Shown: piece after piece, positions 52,364 through 56,934 of the stretch | How the letters are laid out: the number at the start of each line of letters is the position of its first letter | Numbering within the stretch: position 1 is the first letter of the stretch | Assembly: GCA_028291365.1 (NCBI GenBank) | Contig: JAQGIE010000162.1 | Span: 1 to 56,934 of the forward strand | From: Rhodospirillales bacterium | GTDB lineage: Bacteria > Pseudomonadota > Alphaproteobacteria > BOG-932 > Roseiterribacteraceae | Direction of reading: 5' to 3' | DNA: 56,934 nucleotides | The notes under the pieces: model-generated | What the model saw: only the letters and a program-made list of their open reading frames with translations | The model's database searches: none | Told to the model about the DNA's origin: nothing | Position numbers and translations under genes: made by a program

Positions 52364-54598
52364 ATGCGACTGCTCGCCCGTCTGCTGCTCGTTCTCGCGC
52401 TCGGCCAGTTCACCTCTGGGCTGGCCATGTCTGGGCTGGCGCAGGCGCAGGTTGCCCTGCCGGCGCCTGCAACCGCGCCCGCCGATGCGTCAAAACCCGA
52501 TCCGGCCAAGCTGCGCGAGCTGAAGGCGACGCTGGAAGATCCGGCGGCACGGCAGAAGCTGATCGACCAGCTCGAATTGCTGGCGCAGACGCAGGACAAG
52601 ACCGACGACAAGCCCGACCTGCTGGAAAATGCCGGCGAGCGCGTGCTGCGCTACGTCTCGGACCATGTCGCCAGTGCCAGCGCAGCCTTGGTCGATGCGG
52701 CGGCTGCGGTCGGCAAGTTGCCGCAGGCGGAGCGCTGGTTCGAACGCCAGATGGCCGATCCCGACGTACGCGAACGCTGGTTGCTGCTGTTCATATCGCT
52801 CGCCGCGATCGTGTTGTTTGGCGCGATTGCCGCGATCCTGGTCCGCCGCGTGCTGGGCCGGCCGCGCCGCGTGCTCGAAGCTCGAGGCGTCGGCAAGCCG
52901 CTCGGCACGCGCCTGCTGCTGGGCGTCGCGCGCTTCGTGATCGAGCTCGGGCCGATCGTCGCCTTCGGCGCGGTGGGATATGGACTCGCGACGGTGATTG
53001 CGCCGCCCGATACGGTGCAGCTCGCGGCACTCACCATCGTCAATGCGAGCCTCCTGCTTTTCGTGCTGCTCGCCCTGGTGCGCCTGGTGTTGCAGCCGTC
53101 GGCACCGAGCCTGCGATTGGTGCGGCTCGACTCGGAGACCGCGAATTACCTGTATCTGTGGATCCGGCGCCTTAGTGCCATTGCGATCTATGGCTGGTTC
53201 TTCATCGCCGCGGCGCGGCTGCTCGGCCTGTGGCGCTCGCTCGGCGAAGTCGGCTTGAAGTTCGTCGGCCTCACGCTCGCCGTGCTGCTCATCGTGGTGA
53301 TCCTGCAGAATCGCCGGTCGATGGCGATGTGGTTGCGCGGCTCGACCAGCCCCGAACAGCCCAGCGCCTTCTGGTCGATGCGCCGGCGCTTCGCCGAAAT
53401 CTGGCACCTGGTGGCGATCGCCTATGTCGTGATCGTCTGGTGCATCTACGCGCTCAATCTGAACGGGGGCTTCGCCTTCGTCGCCCGTGCCAGCCTGCTC
53501 ACGCTGATCGTCGCGGTGGTGGGGCGCGTGGTGGCGACCGCCATCGATCGTGCGTTCGAGCATGGCTTCGCCGTCTCGGCCGAATTGCGCGCGCAGTTTC
53601 CGGCGCTCGAGGCCCGCGCCAATCGATACATCCCGGTGTTGCGCCGGCTGATCGTGCTGGCGATCTGGGTGATCGGCACGCTCACAATCCTGCGCGCCTG
53701 GGGCCTGGACGGGTGGAGCTGGTTCCAGACCGATGCCGGCCGCGCGTTGCTGGGCAAGCTCGGCGCGATCCTGTTCATCCTGGGGCTGGCAGTGGCGGCG
53801 TGGGAATTCGTCTCCAGCAGCATCGAACGCTATCTCACCGGCGGCGGTACCGGCGTCGTGGTGCGCAGCGCGCGCACGCGAACCTTGCTGCCGCTGCTGC
53901 GCAACGCGTTTCTCGTCTTCCTCGTCATCGTCACGTCGATCGTGGTGCTGGGCGAGCTGGGCATCAACACCGCACCGCTGCTGGCCGGTGCCGGCGTCAT
54001 CGGCCTCGCCATCGGTTTCGGCGCGCAGACCTTGGTCAAGGACGTCATCAACGGCATCTTCATCCTGTTCGAGAACACCATCGCGGTGGGCGACGTGATC
54101 GATCTCGACAAGGGCCATTCCGGCGTGGTGGAAGCGATGTCGATCCGCGCGCTCAAGCTGCGTGACAATACCGGCGCGGTGCATACCGTGCCGTTCAGCG
54201 ATGTCACGTCGATCAAGAACATGACCAAGGATTATTCCTTCTACGTGTTCGACATCGCAGTCGCCTACGACCAGGACATCGACGCGGTGATGGATGCGCT
54301 GCGCGCGTTGGGTGTGGAGATGCAGCAAGACCCGGCCTATCGCTCCGACATTCTCGACCCGCTCGAGGTGATCGGCGTCAATGGCTTCACCGACAAGGCG
54401 GTGATGGTGCAGGCCCGCATCAAGACCCGTCCGAGCAAGCAGTGGGGCGTGGGGCGCGAACTCAACCGCCGCATGAAGAAGAAGTTCGACGAGATGGGCT
54501 TCGCCAACCCGTACGTCCCGTACGCCGCGCGTGAATGGAAGATGGCGAATAACGACCCGGCGCGATCGGGAACGACGGATCCGGCGCCGGCGGAGTAG
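52364..54598 (+). CDS. Large MscS-family mechanosensitive channel
   Basis: 744 residues. A signal-like N-terminus (LLARLLLVLALGQF), then a periplasmic Ala-rich helical region to about 145, around ten membrane helices and the MscS core near the C-terminus: GAGVIGLAIGFGAQTLVKDVINGIFILFENTIAVGD, which is the pore-lining TM3 and its Ala/Gly pattern, then a beta domain. It releases solutes on osmotic downshift. ATG 52364 is chosen because the signal segment follows directly. Confidence 0.9.
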   Translation: MRLLARLLLVLALGQFTSGLAMSGLAQAQVALPAPATAPADASKPDPAKLRELKATLEDPAARQKLIDQLELLAQTQDKTDDKPDLLENAGERVLRYVSDHVASASAALVDAAAAVGKLPQAERWFERQMADPDVRERWLLLFISLAAIVLFGAIAAILVRRVLGRPRRVLEARGVGKPLGTRLLLGVARFVIELGPIVAFGAVGYGLATVIAPPDTVQLAALTIVNASLLLFVLLALVRLVLQPSAPSLRLVRLDSETANYLYLWIRRLSAIAIYGWFFIAAARLLGLWRSLGEVGLKFVGLTLAVLLIVVILQNRRSMAMWLRGSTSPEQPSAFWSMRRRFAEIWHLVAIAYVVIVWCIYALNLNGGFAFVARASLLTLIVAVVGRVVATAIDRAFEHGFAVSAELRAQFPALEARANRYIPVLRRLIVLAIWVIGTLTILRAWGLDGWSWFQTDAGRALLGKLGAILFILGLAVAAWEFVSSSIERYLTGGGTGVVVRSARTRTLLPLLRNAFLVFLVIVTSIVVLGELGINTAPLLAGAGVIGLAIGFGAQTLVKDVINGIFILFENTIAVGDVIDLDKGHSGVVEAMSIRALKLRDNTGAVHTVPFSDVTSIKNMTKDYSFYVFDIAVAYDQDIDAVMDALRALGVEMQQDPAYRSDILDPLEVIGVNGFTDKAVMVQARIKTRPSKQWGVGRELNRRMKKKFDEMGFANPYVPYAAREWKMANNDPARSGTTDPAPAE

Positions 54599-54605
54599 GC
54601 GGCGC

Positions 54606-55115
54606 TTACTCCACCTCGCCGTCGACGACGCTGCGCGCGATTTCATACACGAAGCCGGCGCGACCCAGCGCGGCGAGATCCTTGTCGCGATATTCGCTGC
54701 GCTTGGCGCTGCGGAACGGACCCAGCCGGCGGCGGCGCGCGAAAGCGCGGGCGGCCGTGGCGTCGTCGCCTTCATGTTCGTCGATCGCCTTGCGCGTGAT
54801 CTCGCTGGCGATGCCCTTGGCGGCCAGGCGCTGCGCGATGGCGCGCGAGGAACGGCCCCGCCTTCGCTCGCTGGCCACTTTTGCTTCGGCGTAGCGCTGG
54901 TCGTCGATCAGGCCCGACGCTGCGTATCGCTTCACCAGCGCGTCGACCAGGCCGGTGAACTGGGCCGGGTCGTCGCCCCAATGTTTGGCGCTCCGCTGCA
55001 CCCGGCGCAGCAAAACCCGGCGCAGATTGGCGGCCGAGCTGGCGAATCGCGCCAGATAGTGCAGGGCGGCCGCCTCGAGGTAGGCCGGGGTGATCTTTTT
55101 GGGAATACGCGCCAT
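54606..55115 (-). CDS. recX: Regulatory protein RecX
   Basis: 169 residues, three-helix repeats: YLEAAALHYLARFASSAANLRRVLLRR, YAASGLIDDQRYAEAKVASERRRGRSSRAIAQRLAAKGI and RRRLGPFR. RecX blocks RecA filament growth. No recA here. ATG 55115. Convergent with the mscS gene. Confidence 0.9.
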   Translation of the reverse strand: MARIPKKITPAYLEAAALHYLARFASSAANLRRVLLRRVQRSAKHWGDDPAQFTGLVDALVKRYAASGLIDDQRYAEAKVASERRRGRSSRAIAQRLAAKGIASEITRKAIDEHEGDDATAARAFARRRRLGPFRSAKRSEYRDKDLAALGRAGFVYEIARSVVDGEVE

Positions 55116-55157
55116 CGGCTGGACTATAGCGTCACCGCTGCTAGGTTCGCTGGCCTC

Positions 55158-55979
55158 ATGCAACAGCAGCAGCAACAGCGCGACTCGACGACTCCGGTTC
55201 CGCGCGAGATCGGGCCGGTCAACTGGATCGGATTCGGGACGCTCTTCTCCAAAGAAGTCCGCCGCTTCACCAAAGTCTACATGCAGACCGTGGCCGCCCC
55301 GGTGGTCACGACCTTGCTGTTCTTTGCCGTCTTCGCGCTGGCGCTGGGCGGCGCCGGCCGCAGCGTCGGTGATGTGCCCTTCCTGGAGTTCCTGGCGCCC
55401 GGCCTGATCATCATGACGATGGCGCAGAACGCCTTCGCCAACACCTCGTCGTCGATCATGATCGCCAAGAACCAGGGCACCATCGTCGACGTGCTGATGC
55501 CGCCCATGACGTCGGGCGAACTGGCGGTCGGATATGTCGCCGCCGGCGTGCTGCGCGGCCTGGTGGTCGGTCTCGTCACCGTATTCGTCGTGGCGCTGTT
55601 CGTGCGCATCCACCTGATGCACCCGGCGCTGATCCTGCTGTTCGGCCTGCTCGGCACGATGATGCTGGCACTGCTCGGCATTGCGGGTGCGATCTGGGCC
55701 GACAAGTTCGATCACATCGCCGCGGTCACCAATTTCATCGTGACGCCGCTGACGTTTTTGTCCGGCACCTTCTATCCGATCGAGCGGCTGCCGGAGAATT
55801 GGCGCTTCGTCGCGCACCTGAATCCGTTCTTCTACATGATCGACGGATTTCGCCACGGCTTCATCGGCGGCAGCGACGCCTATATCGGCACCGGCATCGC
55901 CGTGCTGGTCGGGGTCAACACAGCCTTGTGGCTGCTGGTGCTGCGCATGTTGTCGACCGGCTACAAACTCAAGAGCTGA
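55158..55979 (+). CDS. ABC-2 type transport permease (first of a pair)
   Basis: 273 residues, six membrane helices: an amphipathic N-terminus (FGTLFSKEVRRFTKVYMQTVAAPVV), then helices, with the typical FLSGTFYPIERLPENWRFVAHLNPFFYMIDGFR region before the last ones. Starts with a Gln run (MQQQQQQ). Exports lipids, glycans or drugs with an ATPase partner that is not in the window. Its TGA overlaps the probable CTG start of the next gene. Confidence 0.88.
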   Translation: MQQQQQQRDSTTPVPREIGPVNWIGFGTLFSKEVRRFTKVYMQTVAAPVVTTLLFFAVFALALGGAGRSVGDVPFLEFLAPGLIIMTMAQNAFANTSSSIMIAKNQGTIVDVLMPPMTSGELAVGYVAAGVLRGLVVGLVTVFVVALFVRIHLMHPALILLFGLLGTMMLALLGIAGAIWADKFDHIAAVTNFIVTPLTFLSGTFYPIERLPENWRFVAHLNPFFYMIDGFRHGFIGGSDAYIGTGIAVLVGVNTALWLLVLRMLSTGYKLKS

Positions 55980-56731
55980 CGCTGCTTCCGCTCTGGAGTC
56001 TGTATCGCCGGGAAGTCCGCAAGTTCCTGCGCGGATGGGCCTTCATGGGCGCCCCGGCGGTGGTGAACGCGCTGATGTATTCGGGCGCGTTCGCGCTGGG
56101 TGGCGTTGCCAGCGACGATGACGGGCGCGTCTTTGCCTGGATGCTGGCAGGCCAGGCGCCGTTCTGGTGCGCCATGAACGCGGTCATCGGACCGACCATC
56201 CAGCTCGTCATCGACAAGATGGAGCGCACCATCCAGGACGTGGTGCAGGCGCCGCTCGATCCGGTGGAATGGCTGGTCGCCTATGTCGCCGCCGGCACGA
56301 CGGCGGGCCTGCTGTCATCGCTGCCGATCGCGCTGTTTGCGGTCGTCATCAACGGATTTCCCGGCCCGGCGCCGCTGACCGCGCTCGCCGTGCTGGTGCT
56401 GACCGGGATGGCCTTCGCACCGCTCGGGCTGCTGCTCGGCCTGTGGGCGCAGAAATGGGACCATGTCGGCGCCGCCCTCGGCTTCATCCTGACCCCGATC
56501 GGCTTCTTCTCGGGGCTGGTCCAGCCGGTCAGCGCCATGCCCGAGCCGCTCCGCTCGATCGGCGCCTTCAGCCCCTTCACCTGGGCGATCGAGGCCGTCC
56601 GCGCCTGCCTGGTCGGTGGTCCGGCGGCCGCGTCGGTCGCCACGGCGGCGCTGAGCCTGGCGGGCATGGCGGTTTTTCTCGGCTTCGTCGCCTGGCGCGT
56701 CCTGGTTTCAGGCTGGCGGCTGCGCACCTGA
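55976..56731 (+). CDS. ABC-2 type transport permease (second), probable CTG start
   Basis: About 251 residues, same fold as its neighbour: LYRREVRKFLRGWAFMGAPAVVNALMY at the N-terminus and a SGLVQPVSAMPEPLRSIGAFSPF segment. No ATG, GTG or TTG lies in frame between the preceding stop and ATG 56044, which is already inside the first helix. CTG 55976 overlaps the preceding TGA (CTGA) and keeps the whole N-terminal helix, so I use it. A heterodimeric permease pair is implied. Confidence 0.75.
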   Translation: MTLLPLWSLYRREVRKFLRGWAFMGAPAVVNALMYSGAFALGGVASDDDGRVFAWMLAGQAPFWCAMNAVIGPTIQLVIDKMERTIQDVVQAPLDPVEWLVAYVAAGTTAGLLSSLPIALFAVVINGFPGPAPLTALAVLVLTGMAFAPLGLLLGLWAQKWDHVGAALGFILTPIGFFSGLVQPVSAMPEPLRSIGAFSPFTWAIEAVRACLVGGPAAASVATAALSLAGMAVFLGFVAWRVLVSGWRLRT

Positions 56732-56821
56732 CGCCTGCTTCGCGGGCGCCGATCTTCCTAAAGCGAATATCGGGGGTCCTCGCGGCAGCGGTTGCCGCGT
56801 TGCGATAAGTCGCTGTAGACA

Positions 56822-56850
56822 AGGCCTCTTTTTTCGCAGGGGAGAGGCCC
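56822..56850 (+). promoter_or_regulatory. Possible hairpin covering the ribosome-binding site of the last gene
   Basis: GGCCTCT (56824-56830) can pair with AGAGGCC (56843-56849), which contains the AGAGG part of the GGGGAGAGG Shine-Dalgarno. It could gate translation initiation. Seven base pairs only. Confidence 0.35.
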
Positions 56851-56934
56851 TTGTTCCCACCAGTGATGCCCGTCTATGCGCGGGCCGACGTGCGCTTCGA
56901 GCGCGGCGAAGGCGTCTGGCTGTGGGACGAGCAG
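56851..56934 (+). CDS. argD: Class III aminotransferase, ArgD-like (5' end, runs off the right edge)
   Basis: 28 codons are visible. MPVYARADVRFERGEGVWLWDE is the characteristic N-terminus of acetylornithine/succinyldiaminopimelate aminotransferases. The start is either TTG 56851, three bases after a GGGGAGAGG, or GTG 56863 or ATG 56866. The PLP lysine and most of the protein are beyond the window, so the specific substrate cannot be confirmed. Confidence 0.7.
   Translation, partial: MFPPVMPVYARADVRFERGEGVWLWDEQ

Noticed and set aside
52490-54775. A 761-codon open frame opposite the MscS channel
   Set aside because: His/Arg/Gln-rich shadow frame; the plus strand encodes a coherent MscS protein with signal and pore helix.
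55799-55975. Upstream extension of the second ABC-2 permease to the ATG-like codon at 55799
   Set aside because: It would read a highly charged Arg/His-rich shadow of the first permease; homology begins at LYRREVRKF only.

Overview
This is a GC-rich alphaproteobacterial chromosome segment. Pointers are a class I lysyl-tRNA synthetase, a CarD-type regulator near a 7Fe ferredoxin (fdxA), an RpoH sigma factor, a ubiE/coaBC/dut block, an Irr-type iron-control element (ICE-like) upstream of ahpCD, and the ligase-associated DNA damage response set. A Rhodospirillales-like or related deep-branching alphaproteobacterium is likely, but I cannot fix the order. I see no rRNA, tRNA, CRISPR array, prophage or transposase, and no gene-free stretch above 300 bases.

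Layout. 1-11.0 kb: the 5' part of mutS, a DUF4337 membrane protein, then a long leftward run: PAS histidine kinase, DinG-like helicase, ubiE, coaBC, dut, an Rrf2 regulator, cysK and a GNAT enzyme. 11.1-16.9 kb: lysK, a LexA/S24-like repressor with no catalytic dyad, a three-gene Gtr-type glycan module (flippase, GT-C-like membrane protein, polyprenyl glycosyltransferase) and a small unknown protein. 17-20.4 kb: pyrD, a tandem ABC ATPase and a secreted protein. 20.4-27.2 kb (leftward): leuB, leuD, a DUF4282 protein, leuC, rpoH, a degenerate metallophosphatase, carD and fdxA. 27.3-36.9 kb: an unknown 410-residue protein, then a leftward run of Lhr-like helicase, pdeM, a 31-codon micro-ORF, an FAD oxidoreductase, a divergent PEP carboxylase and a DMT exporter. 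37-46.4 kb: acetyltransferase, mtnN, ahpCD, small secreted and hydrolase genes, the ligase-associated exonuclease, brnT/brnA, a quinone-reductase/HxlR divergent pair and an ATP-dependent DNA ligase coupled to the HxlR gene. 46.5-56.9 kb: two single-domain response regulators, FkbM methyltransferase, agmatine deiminase, a ClpP paralogue, creatininase, Zn-dehydrogenase, MscS channel, recX, two ABC-2 permeases and the start of an argD-like aminotransferase.

Themes. All four members of the ligase-associated DNA damage response (helicase, PdeM phosphoesterase, exonuclease, ligase) are present but split over about 12 kb, beside a photolyase-tail-like micro-ORF and redox-linked genes. A palindromic repeat (CCCCGC..GCGGGG) occurs four times as head-to-head pairs, like REPINs. 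Three of these pairs supply coding sequence at protein ends: the UbiE C-terminus plus CoaBC N-terminus, the DinG-like N-terminus and the LysK C-terminus. The ubiE/coaBC pair lies exactly where ubiB usually sits in related genomes. Translational coupling by ATGA, TGATG, TTGA and apparently CTGA overlaps is pervasive.
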